This document shows, piece by piece, positions 55,940-64,000 of a stretch of 64,000 nucleotides of DNA. Under the pieces are notes generated by a model. That model had not been told where the DNA came from. It searched no databases and saw only the letters and a list, made by a program, of their open reading frames with translations. The first letter of the stretch is position 1; each line of letters starts with the position of its first letter. This DNA is from Antedon mediterranea (lineage: Eukaryota; Echinodermata; Crinoidea; Comatulida; Antedonidae): positions 3,640,288 through 3,704,287 of the forward strand of contig NC_092676.1 in assembly GCF_964355755.1 (NCBI RefSeq), written 5' to 3'. The translations under genes were made by a program, and so were the position numbers.

Positions 55940-57850
55940 ATGATGCACTCTGGTAATGTTTACTTACTGATTGTATTGACTTTAATATCTTTGTTTTCAT
56001 CATATGAGTCAAAGTTTGTTACTAGGCCATCATCCCCATTAACTGTTTTTCCAGGTCAGATTCTTTCTCTGCCATGTGTTTTAAAGAATGTCTTACCAAA
56101 TAACTCTGTAGTTCGATGGACTTATCGGAAATTATATTCAGAAAAATTACAAGTTATTTCAGAGAACAGAATACTAACCAATGATTCTGAAAACAGATTT
56201 GCCGAACATTTATTAATCCTTGGTGAAGGACTAAACTATACTCTACATTTGAAAATACTGAATCAAAGTTCATTACATTTTGGAACATCAACTAGTATCA
56301 GTGTAGATTATTTGTGTTCCATTTTTAAACCAAACATAGGAAATACTGATTCAGTAATTTCAAATATTATTATAAAGAAGTGGACATTTGATGCTCCTAC
56401 ATGCAAAGAAATAAATACAACTGTTGCCAATGGAGATACAATATCATTAGAATGCTTGCCACAATCAACAGATCCAGATGTTACAACAACTTTAACAGTG
56501 AACAAAGGAGCTTTACCTATTAATGGAATCCTCACTGTTTACTACGTAACTGTAACAAAAGAAAATGATACAGTGTTTATATGTGAATCAAGAAGAAAAG
56601 AAACAAATGAGAGAAGAAGTTGCTCTGTAGGTCCAATCACTGTCAACTATAAACCAGAGATTAACATCACACAAATATCACCACTGGAATACCACTGTAC
56701 TGCAGAGGCTAGACCATCTGTTAATAAAACAGTCTGGATTTTGGAAAACGGCAATACCTTAAATTACAGTATCAACATTTCAAATAATGTATTAACATTC
56801 AATGAACCACCTGAAGTTGATCAGCTGACAAATGTAACATGCAAAGGACAAATTGTTGTCGGGACGGCAATAAAAACATTAAGTGTACAAAAGAAATGTC
56901 AATTTGTTGAACCGGATTGTAACTCTCAATATGTTATAAATGTAAATACGACAACATTGGAATGTACTACTAATTGTAAACCTACAATCATCATAACAAC
57001 GCCAGAAATAAAACAAATCATAACTACTAAAGACGGATTATACATTGGACACAATATTAATGTAACAAAAGGTGAACACAATGCAACGTTTATTTGTAGT
57101 TCAAAGAAGAACATTTGTAGAACGATTCCAATACGTGAGATAACGACAACCGTTCCTGTAACACGCAACAGCGCAGATATCGATCAATACACTCAGTCTA
57201 GTATACAAGAACTAATAACCACGGTAAATAACATGTTAATCAAAAACGAGGATGAAACACAAGATAATAATGGTAACTGGATGAATATAATAATTTTGGT
57301 TATTGCAGTAAGTTTAGTATGCTTTTTTGTCATTATTCTTATAATACTTGTTTGTTTATATACACAAAAACAAAAGAAAGTTAAATCAAAAAATGAAACT
57401 ACGACAAAACCTTCACAACAGGAAGACAAGAAGGAGGATTCAATGGTTTTAAACTACGCAATGGGAAACATGGACAAGTATCAGGAAACAGAAAATGAAA
57501 TATACGTAGATGGAAATGAGGTTGATATTAATCAGCCAATCAGAGCGAACGAATTTGAAGATTTGGATGGATATATAGAAAATGAGAATGAAATATACGT
57601 AGATGGAAATGAGGTCTATATTAATCAGCCAATCAGAACGAACGAATTTGACGATTTGGATGGATATATAGAAAATGAGAATGAAATATACGTAGATGGA
57701 AATGAGGTCAATATTAATCAGCAAAGCAGAGTGAACAAATTTGAAAATTTGGATGGATATATAGAAAATGAGAATGAAATATATGTAGATGGAAATAAGG
57801 CTTATGTTAATCAGCCAATCAGAGAAAATGAATTTGAACATTTTGATTAA
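55940..57850 (+). CDS. IgSF receptor M: four Ig domains, TM, 31-residue tail repeats (family beta)
   Basis: Single-exon frame of 636 residues. Signal peptide; Ig1 (SLPCVLKN...DYLCSIF); Ig2 (ISLECLPQ...VFICESRRKETNERRSC); Ig3 (YKPEINIT...YHCTAEARPSV...VTCKG); and an extra Ig4 (PDCNSQ...LECTTNC...NVTKGEHNATFIC), which resembles Ig2 and looks like an internal domain duplication. A Thr-rich stalk and a transmembrane helix about 450-475 follow. The tail carries YAMG, YQET and then four tandem repeats, each with EIYVDGNE and LDGYIENEN. YVDG and YIEN are tyrosine motifs of YxxG/YxxN type, different from the YVNN of K and L. The stop codon lies inside the repeat array. Confidence 0.92.
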   Translation: MMHSGNVYLLIVLTLISLFSSYESKFVTRPSSPLTVFPGQILSLPCVLKNVLPNNSVVRWTYRKLYSEKLQVISENRILTNDSENRFAEHLLILGEGLNYTLHLKILNQSSLHFGTSTSISVDYLCSIFKPNIGNTDSVISNIIIKKWTFDAPTCKEINTTVANGDTISLECLPQSTDPDVTTTLTVNKGALPINGILTVYYVTVTKENDTVFICESRRKETNERRSCSVGPITVNYKPEINITQISPLEYHCTAEARPSVNKTVWILENGNTLNYSINISNNVLTFNEPPEVDQLTNVTCKGQIVVGTAIKTLSVQKKCQFVEPDCNSQYVINVNTTTLECTTNCKPTIIITTPEIKQIITTKDGLYIGHNINVTKGEHNATFICSSKKNICRTIPIREITTTVPVTRNSADIDQYTQSSIQELITTVNNMLIKNEDETQDNNGNWMNIIILVIAVSLVCFFVIILIILVCLYTQKQKKVKSKNETTTKPSQQEDKKEDSMVLNYAMGNMDKYQETENEIYVDGNEVDINQPIRANEFEDLDGYIENENEIYVDGNEVYINQPIRTNEFDDLDGYIENENEIYVDGNEVNINQQSRVNKFENLDGYIENENEIYVDGNKAYVNQPIRENEFEHFD

Positions 57851-57945
57851 TATATAGAAAATGAGAATGAAATATACATAGATGGAAATGAGGTCGATAT
57901 ATTAATCAGCCAATCAGAGCGAACATTTTTTAACATTTAACGTTT
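57497..57945 (+). repeat. 93-bp coding repeat array, four units plus one after the stop
   Basis: Units start at 57497, 57590, 57683, 57776 and 57869, exactly 93 bp apart. The stop TAA at 57848-57850 replaces the GGA (Gly) that precedes YIEN in other units. The fifth unit continues in frame for about 30 bp and then degrades. Confidence 0.9.
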
Positions 57946-58343
57946 AATATTCAAAACTTTAAAAAGTTCCTTATTAAATTTACACGCTTACATTGGTTTT
58001 ATTAATTACACAGTATGTCATGAAAACAATGCAATTGGTTAAAATGTTTACACTATGGGGTTACTACAAAATTTTATACACTAGCTACTGTATATCTATG
58101 CCATACAAATATCGAAAATACAAGAAAAACAAAACTGTGTTATGGTTGATCGAGTTTGATTAGCTACCAGATAATGAGTAAAAACTACAGAGTTTTGAAT
58201 GTAAATTGTAAAACTTTCGTTGTATGAGGAACAAGATGCATACTGTAGATGCTACAGTGTATTCTGCACATTCTACTATCGCTGGCTTCAACTACTTTTC
58301 TCTACTCTACCTTTCTACATGATCAAACAACTTTGAAATCAAC

Positions 58344-59972
58344 ATGACTGGAGATTGTGATGTTTTCTTCCTGGTTGTATTGACTTTATTGTCTTCATCT
58401 TCACTTGCTAATGTTGAGTTTGTTACTAAGCCACCATCAAATGTGACTGTCTATCCAGGTCAGAATGTTTCACTGCCTTGTGTTTTTGAGAATTTAATTC
58501 TAAATCACCACATAGTAGAATGGAGTTATTGGCCAAGTTACGAGTATAAGGAGATTATTTCACATGACAGAAATATTTTGTTACCAAGTATTAATAACAT
58601 TGCTGAAAGTTACTCAATTCTAGGTGATGAAATGAATTTCACACTTTTTATCAAAATACCAAGTTCAATAGACTTTAAATCATCTTCTAGTATAAAAACT
58701 GATTATAGATGCTCTGTGTATGAGCTAATCAAAGATGTCCCTATTGAAATAGCAATTTCAACTGTCGTCATACCGAAATATACATTTCATTCTCCAGTGT
58801 GTGGAGCAATCATCAAAACTGTTGTCATGGGAGAAACATTATTATTAGGATGTTGGCCACCAGAGACAGATTATAATGTTACAACAATTTTAACTGTAAA
58901 CAAACAAGTTCTACCTACTACTTATTATAATGGGGGCATTGCTTACAACTTGACTGTAACAAAAGAGTACCATAATGCAGTGTTTGTATGTGAATCGAGA
59001 AGAAAAGAAACAAATGAGACCAGAAGTTGCTCTGTAGGCCCACTCACTGTCAACTACAAACCAGAGATTAACATCACACAGATATCACCACTGGAATACA
59101 TCTGTACTGCAGAGGCTAGACCACCTGTTGATACAACAGTCTGGATTGTGGAATCTAGTGTTCCAGAAGATCACTTTACTATTTCAAATAAGACTTTGAA
59201 ATTTATTAAATTGCCAAAAGTTGGTTCTGAAATAACATGTGAAGCAGGAAATCTTTTGGGAAAAGAATCCAAGTCAATGATCATTCCATTGTTGAACAAT
59301 AATGATGAAGAAAAAATCAAAATTTACATGATCATATTATGCGTTGTAATAACTATTAACATCATTGTTGCAATTGGCGTTTGCTACCTTAAATATAAAA
59401 AGAAACAAAATAATAACAATACTGATGATGACTATGATGATACCACTGAAAGGCAGGAGAGACAAGATGAAGATGAATATCAAATACCTGACAAAAGTAC
59501 CAGTCAACATTACCAATCATTAACATCAGAAACAATGGCTACTAAAAATGATACCACTTATGAAACTGCTTTCACAATTGACAAAGGTCAGAGTGCAAAG
59601 GTCATACAAGATACTTTACCATTCTTGACCTCTATTGATGTACAAAAGATAGAAACTGTATATGATACAACTTATGCTGAATGTGCTGTTAACAAAGAAG
59701 ATGGCACAAAATATGAAGTCATTCCTGATCAGAAGGTAGAAAAGACATCTGGTAAAGTTGATGTGAATAATCCACATGTAAGGAAACGACCTAAAGGACC
59801 TGAATGTGATGAACTTTATATTGAAATCATTGATGACAAAGAAGATATCACAAAACATGAAAGCTGTGAAAACACATCCACAACTAGTGCAGTTTATGTC
59901 AACAATCCATGTGTCAGGAAACAACAGCCTACAGGAACTATATGTGATGAACCTTTATATAGAAATCATTGA
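58344..59972 (+). CDS. IgSF receptor L: three Ig domains, TM, tail with YVNN unit (family beta)
   Basis: Single-exon frame of 542 residues, the closest relative of K. Signal peptide (VFFLVVLTLLSSSSLA); Ig1 (SLPCVFEN...YRCSVY); Ig2 (LLLGCWPPE...VFVCESRRKETNETRSC); Ig3 (YKPEINIT...YICTAEARPPV...ITCEAG); transmembrane helix about 327-349. Tail motifs: YQIP, YQSL, YETA, YDTT, YAEC, YEVI, YIEI and YVNN. One tail unit has lost its tyrosine (DVNN at 59760) and one keeps it (59895). Near 59950 an extra C shifts the last residues, so the frame ends EPLYRNH rather than in another YIEI motif. A further YVNN remnant follows the stop at 60002. About 490 bp separate it from the stop of gene M. Confidence 0.92.
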   Translation: MTGDCDVFFLVVLTLLSSSSLANVEFVTKPPSNVTVYPGQNVSLPCVFENLILNHHIVEWSYWPSYEYKEIISHDRNILLPSINNIAESYSILGDEMNFTLFIKIPSSIDFKSSSSIKTDYRCSVYELIKDVPIEIAISTVVIPKYTFHSPVCGAIIKTVVMGETLLLGCWPPETDYNVTTILTVNKQVLPTTYYNGGIAYNLTVTKEYHNAVFVCESRRKETNETRSCSVGPLTVNYKPEINITQISPLEYICTAEARPPVDTTVWIVESSVPEDHFTISNKTLKFIKLPKVGSEITCEAGNLLGKESKSMIIPLLNNNDEEKIKIYMIILCVVITINIIVAIGVCYLKYKKKQNNNNTDDDYDDTTERQERQDEDEYQIPDKSTSQHYQSLTSETMATKNDTTYETAFTIDKGQSAKVIQDTLPFLTSIDVQKIETVYDTTYAECAVNKEDGTKYEVIPDQKVEKTSGKVDVNNPHVRKRPKGPECDELYIEIIDDKEDITKHESCENTSTTSAVYVNNPCVRKQQPTGTICDEPLYRNH

Positions 59973-59999
59973 TGACAAAGAGGATGGCACAAAATAGAG

Positions 60000-61084
60000 T
60001 TTATGTCAATAATTCTTAGAAATATTATTATACTACTTAATGAAGAATATCTTAAATTTGAATAGAAAATAATTAAACTTTCAGAAAAAATTGCTCTTTT
60101 TAAAAATTAAATTATTAATTATTTTTGTTAAATTGTATGTCATTAATAATTAATATTGTAAATATTTTTATCTTTTATAGTGTTAATGTACTGTACCAAT
60201 CGTTTTTTACTATAATTATATAGTAAAAGCTTTTAAAATCACAATTTCTAAAAACTAAATCATACTTTTGCTGTAATTTTCACACACATTAAATGAAAAT
60301 ATTAGAAATAAATTTAATACTAACATAAGTCACTAGAATATTAGTTCAGTATTGATGATATTTTTTATAAATGCTTTTTGTAACATACTAATACAAATAT
60401 ACTACTTGTATAAAATACTTAAAGATGTATTGTCCCCAAAAAACATGAAAAATGAAGATTAATTAAATCAGACATTGAATTAGAATTTTGTAGTTTTTAC
60501 AAAGTTAATCACTTCCATAGAAGGGGGGACAATATATATTTGAAGTGCATAAATTTCAAATAATTCTGTATTTTTTTATTTTTTATATTACAATTTTGTA
60601 ATACTTAGAATTAAATATTAACAATTTTTCTTACAAAGTATTATATTGAATAGTCTTATAGCACACCTAATTCCGCATCATCATGTATTGTATCCTATAC
60701 ATTTACCATATATTCCAACCCTTCCTATTAAACAGGAAATCTTTATAAAATTCAACCAAAAATAATCATGATTTTCTTATTTTTTTATAATAATATTCAC
60801 CGTTATATAGATTTCATAAACCAGTTTAGTTTTATTTCATAAAAATATTCTTAACAGTATTTCAAATACAGCATGGGATTTTGACATACAATAATTAAAT
60901 TTATCAGAGTTTATATGATGTGTACTGCCACAGAATATGAAATATAACATGCAAAAAAAAAAAAAAGAAATAAACTTTATATTTTAAAAATATTTTGCAT
61001 TTGTTTGGTTTCTATCATTGTTTTGTAAAAAACAGACAATAAGTTTGTTTACCTTTACAGAAAACTTAACCCTAGGGTCTACAC
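60000..61084. repeat. 3' flank of L: dispersed repeat R and third copy of the segmental duplication
   Basis: 60420-60550 matches repeat R at 35771 (AAAGATGTATTGTCCCCAAA). 60650-60900 matches the two blocks downstream of J. Confidence 0.6.
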
Positions 61085-61395
61085 TAATATAATATAATAA
61101 TATCCAGGATTTATATAACACCTAATGTAATGAAACCTCTAAGCGCTGAACATTATTACCCAAGTCATTTTTGGATCAAACATGTATGGAAACATACTTC
61201 CATAATGCAGCTAGTAATCAGCGCAAAGTTGTGTCTTGATCTAACCGGGTACCCATTTATACACCTGGGTGGAGAGAGGCAAACATAAGTAAAGTATCTT
61301 GCCTACAGATACAAGCAATGCGGAGCAACCTCGGTCTCACGATCAGTAGTCCAACGTCCAACAAACTGTGCCACACGCCCTCACAAAAAATTCTT
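61085..61395 (-). mobile_element. tRNA-derived SINE of a widespread marine type
   Basis: On the minus strand a tRNA-like head (GGCACAGTTTGTTGGACGTT, GACCGAGGTTGCTCC) is followed by a body with AGGTGTATAAATGGGTACCC and an end AGCGCTTAGAGG...TATATAAATCC plus an ATTATTAT tail. The body and the shared tail pattern are typical of SINEs common in marine invertebrates. Confidence 0.7.
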
Positions 61396-62105
61396 CATCG
61401 TCTTAGACACTAGCAAACTTGCGCAAACTCTGGGTTTTCAAAGTATATTCACAATATCATAAAACCAAGGCAATTTAACAACAGGATGCTGAGCTCCGGA
61501 GATCAAAAGATTTATCTGTGGCTTCGACACGATCAGTTCCACCCTCCATTAGCGGACACCGCGCTCCCCAGCAAATATGAACAGTACTGTTAGTATTTGT
61601 TGCAGCCAGACATAAGATCAAAGCACTGAACATGAGTTCCTATCTTGGCAAGGTGAGCTCAGTGTTTTGCATGTGTATTGATATGGGTTTGTTAGTAGTC
61701 AAAGCTTGTGGTTGGACAATATTTTTTTTTTCATACTTCTTCAACATCTTTATTGATAGACTTTATCCAAGTCTTTAATTAAATTGTCTTTTTATGTTGG
61801 CGCTTGTAAAAATGTTCTCAATTGAATGATTCCAGCTAAAATATAGTTATGACACGCCATACATGCCAAAATGTTTTTCTTTCAAATCGACATCTAAACC
61901 CTGTATACCCTGTAGACTACTTTATTGTGTACATGGGTTTGGCCGGCTTTATTCACTCACCAACGTATTTACTCGCCGTTGGCTAGAGATTGTTTTTAGT
62001 GGAAAACCGGCAGTAGGCGGTCTTGTGATTTTTATGGTTGTGAGTACCAATCACAATTAGGTTGAAGTCTGTTCTCTAAGCTGAAGTTTAAACTTGTATG
62101 TGATC
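61396..62105. other. Intergenic, no gene seen
   Basis: The end (about 61995-62050) resembles the stretch just before the gene K promoter (ACCGGCAGTA, TATGGTTGTGAGT). Confidence 0.45.
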
Positions 62106-62111
62106 TGCAGA

Positions 62112-62163
62112 TACTGTACCAACTAATCAGTACATGATACATAATTATCATATGAATATTCAA
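62112..62163 (+). promoter_or_regulatory. Orphan copy of the J/K promoter element
   Basis: CTAATCAGTACATGATACAT, ATTATCAT and ATGAATATTCAA, matching the K upstream element, but no receptor coding sequence follows directly. The CCAAT box is altered to CTAAT. Confidence 0.6.
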
Positions 62164-62224
62164 TAGTTTGAAGTTGAAAATCAATATAAGATTATTGTGT
62201 TCAATAGTGTACACTTCTTTGTAC

Positions 62225-62959
62225 ATACTTTGAAATACAGAGGATGCTGTTTTACATAAAAGACCATGACTAGTCTTTACAAACTTTCTTTGTAAAAGAA
62301 AATATTGCTACTGTATATTAGAAATAACTATTTCAGCCTACCATGGAGTAATATGATAATAGTTAGTATACCTCCATGCTATTAAAACTCTTCAGACAAT
62401 AATAATGGAATAGAATGGCAGAGGATGAAAAAAAAAACATATTGCAGAGTGCAAGAGTGTAATTTCACTTTTCCTGCTCCAGTGCACAAAGAAATGTTAA
62501 TGCTATGGTTTCTGAACCTGATCAGCTCTCAGCCAATGAGTGAACAGCAGAGTATTACCAATACCAAAAAAAAAACCACAGGTACTTTTATTACTCAAAA
62601 CCTATCACAATAATCTCATGGTTAACTGAGTCTGATCAACTCTCAGCCAATGAGTAAACAGCAGAGGATTATCAATACTAAAAGAATTTTTTGTGTGTGT
62701 GTGTGTGTTATTTTTCACTGTAAACTTGTTGCACATCTCATTGAGACTGTGCCTTTGATTTAAAAGAGATACAATAAAAGTTCAGTTCAGGTACGAACTT
62801 ATCACAATGACCTCATGGTTGACTGAACAACTCTCAGCCAATGAGTGAACAGCAGAAAATTATCAATGTATTAGTTATTACTTCCATTATTTGTTTTCAC
62901 TAGTAGTACTCAATATAGTATTTGTTGGTTTGAAATCAATTATTTCCTTAACTTTCTAT
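62225..62959 (+). repeat. Duplicate of the region upstream of gene M
   Basis: Matches about 55345-55930: AACTTTGAAATACAGAGG, AAAGAAAATATTGC, TACCTCCATGCTATT, ATGAACAGCAGAG-type CCAAT repeats (three copies here against two) and TTGGTTTGAAATCAAT. A GT microsatellite lies near 62690-62710. Confidence 0.75.
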
Positions 62960-63400
62960 ACAACAACTTTAAACCACCTGTTTATGAAACAGTCTGGATT
63001 GTGAAAAACAACAATACTCTAAAGTATTAACATTCAGTGAACCATCTGAGGTTGATCACCTGACAAGTGTAACATGCAAAGGGCAAAATGTTATTGGGAC
63101 GGCAATAAAAACATTAAGTATTCAAAAGAAATGTTAATATGTTATAAATGTAAAGATGACAACATTGGAATGCTCTACTAATTGTAAACCTACAATCATT
63201 ATAACAACGTCAGAAAAAAACAAATTATAACTACTAATTATGACGGATTATACATTGGACACAATATTAATGTAACAAAAGGTAAACACAATGCAATGTT
63301 TATTTGTAGTTCAAAGAAGAACATTTCTAAAATTTGTATGACGATTCCAAATCGCAAGATAACGACAACCGTTCCTGTAACACGTAATCAAAATTATATT
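62960..63400 (+). pseudogene. Fragment N, decayed copy of gene M
   Basis: Starts abruptly after promoter-like CAACAACTTT with AAACCACCTGTT, i.e. inside Ig3 of M (56710 region), so signal peptide, Ig1 and Ig2 are deleted. It continues through Ig3 (TNVTCKG-like) and Ig4 (ECSTNCKPTIIITT, YIGHNINVTKG, MFICSSKKN) to TTTVPVTRN, with several stops and small indels. No transmembrane part. Confidence 0.85.
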
Positions 63401-63689
63401 ATTTTATATATGCTCAATACTATTAAAAAAAAACCTTTATAAATTTTCTTTGAAAATATTTTTAATATCCTGTTCTATGTTGGGTGTAGTTTTGTATTAA
63501 TGTGTATAGAGCTACAGTATTCTACTGGCAGATGCTTTTACTTATATATCGAAGTTTTAATCTCAATTTGAAATTTAGTATTATTTAGAAAAGTATCTTG
63601 CAGTAAAACGTGTATAATATTCAAATTTTTTTTTAAAAAGTTCCTCGAAATTACACGTACATTGATTTTCCTATGATTCAGGTGAACAG

Positions 63690-63960
63690 TATGGGGAAGA
63701 TGGTATGAGGTTTTAAGAGAAAACAGAATATGTAAATTATGTCATAGGAATGAGATAGAAAATGAATATCACTTTCTGTTAATTTGTCCGTTCTATAATG
63801 AGTTACGTCACTTTATTTATTACCAGTTTTGTTTATAATTACTCTTCTGAAAGTAAGTTCATTAATTTAATGGCTTCCAGAAATATTACTTTAATTGGAA
63901 ATATGTCTAAATTTTGTGCATTTAAAAAAAGAAATAATTCATTTTGCATCTAATTTTTGT
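63690..63960 (+). mobile_element. LINE C-terminal fragment
   Basis: A frame around 63723-63830 encodes RICKLCHRNEIENEYHFLL followed by ICPFYNELR, the Cys-x2-Cys...His...Cys terminal knuckle common to several LINE families. About 80 codons are visible, with small frameshifts near 63810-63830. Confidence 0.65.
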
Positions 63961-64000
63961 AAATAAAATGTACTTTGTGCTGTGTAAAAAAATGCCCTAC

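Noticed and set aside
57449-57841. 130-codon minus-strand frame in the tail of M
   Set aside because: An antisense shadow produced by the 93-bp repeat, whose periodicity keeps all frames open.

Overview
The window is nuclear DNA from an animal: AT-rich, with introns, LINE, SINE and MITE remnants, and orthologues of the metazoan genes SNIP1 and BLOC1S3. The very frequent short word TAGGCCTA and a foldback element built of minisatellite arms suggest a marine invertebrate deuterostome, most likely an echinoderm. That placement is inference, not proof.

The dominant content is two clusters of immunoglobulin-superfamily (IgSF) membrane receptors. Each gene is a single uninterrupted coding exon with signal peptide, 2-4 Ig domains, one transmembrane helix and a tyrosine-rich tail. 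The left cluster (1-14.1 kb, family alpha) holds the tail end of one gene (3-1193), an intact gene A (7633-9345), a broken tandem copy B (9346-11338) and an intact gene C (12364-14124). A and C end in two canonical ITIM-type motifs preceded by a ladder of YxxP motifs. The right cluster (41.6-63.4 kb, family beta) holds gene H (41603-43117), pseudogene I (44179-49090, split by a 3 kb transposon), gene J (49544-50914), gene K (52493-53971, tail frameshifted), gene M (55940-57850), gene L (58344-59972) and a decayed fragment N (62960-63400). Beta tails carry expandable coding repeats that present YxN or YxxN tyrosines: 138-bp units in I, K and L, 93-bp units in M.

Between the clusters lie single-copy genes: a two-exon Kirrel/nephrin-like three-Ig protein on the minus strand (17735-20153), BLOC1S3 (minus, three exons, 27182-28882), SNIP1 (plus, two exons, 29763-31009) and an unnamed conserved nuclear-type protein (minus, at least six coding exons, 34198-39905).

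Mobile DNA is abundant. It includes a 5'-truncated LINE with a 16-bp target-site duplication (TSD) at 1365-3683, a 2-kb foldback element 5407-7367 with a 9-bp TSD just upstream of gene A, a nested terminal-inverted-repeat (TIR) element 5711-6051, a TIR element inside pseudogene B, a 2974-bp element with a 3-bp TSD inside pseudogene I, six copies of one MITE family, several LINE 3' ends and tRNA-type SINEs.

Read together, the receptor arrays look like a birth-and-death innate-immune or self-recognition locus, in which ectodomains evolve by tandem duplication and cytoplasmic tails by gain, loss and frameshift of short SH2-docking repeats. The sequence shows the architecture; immune function is inferred.
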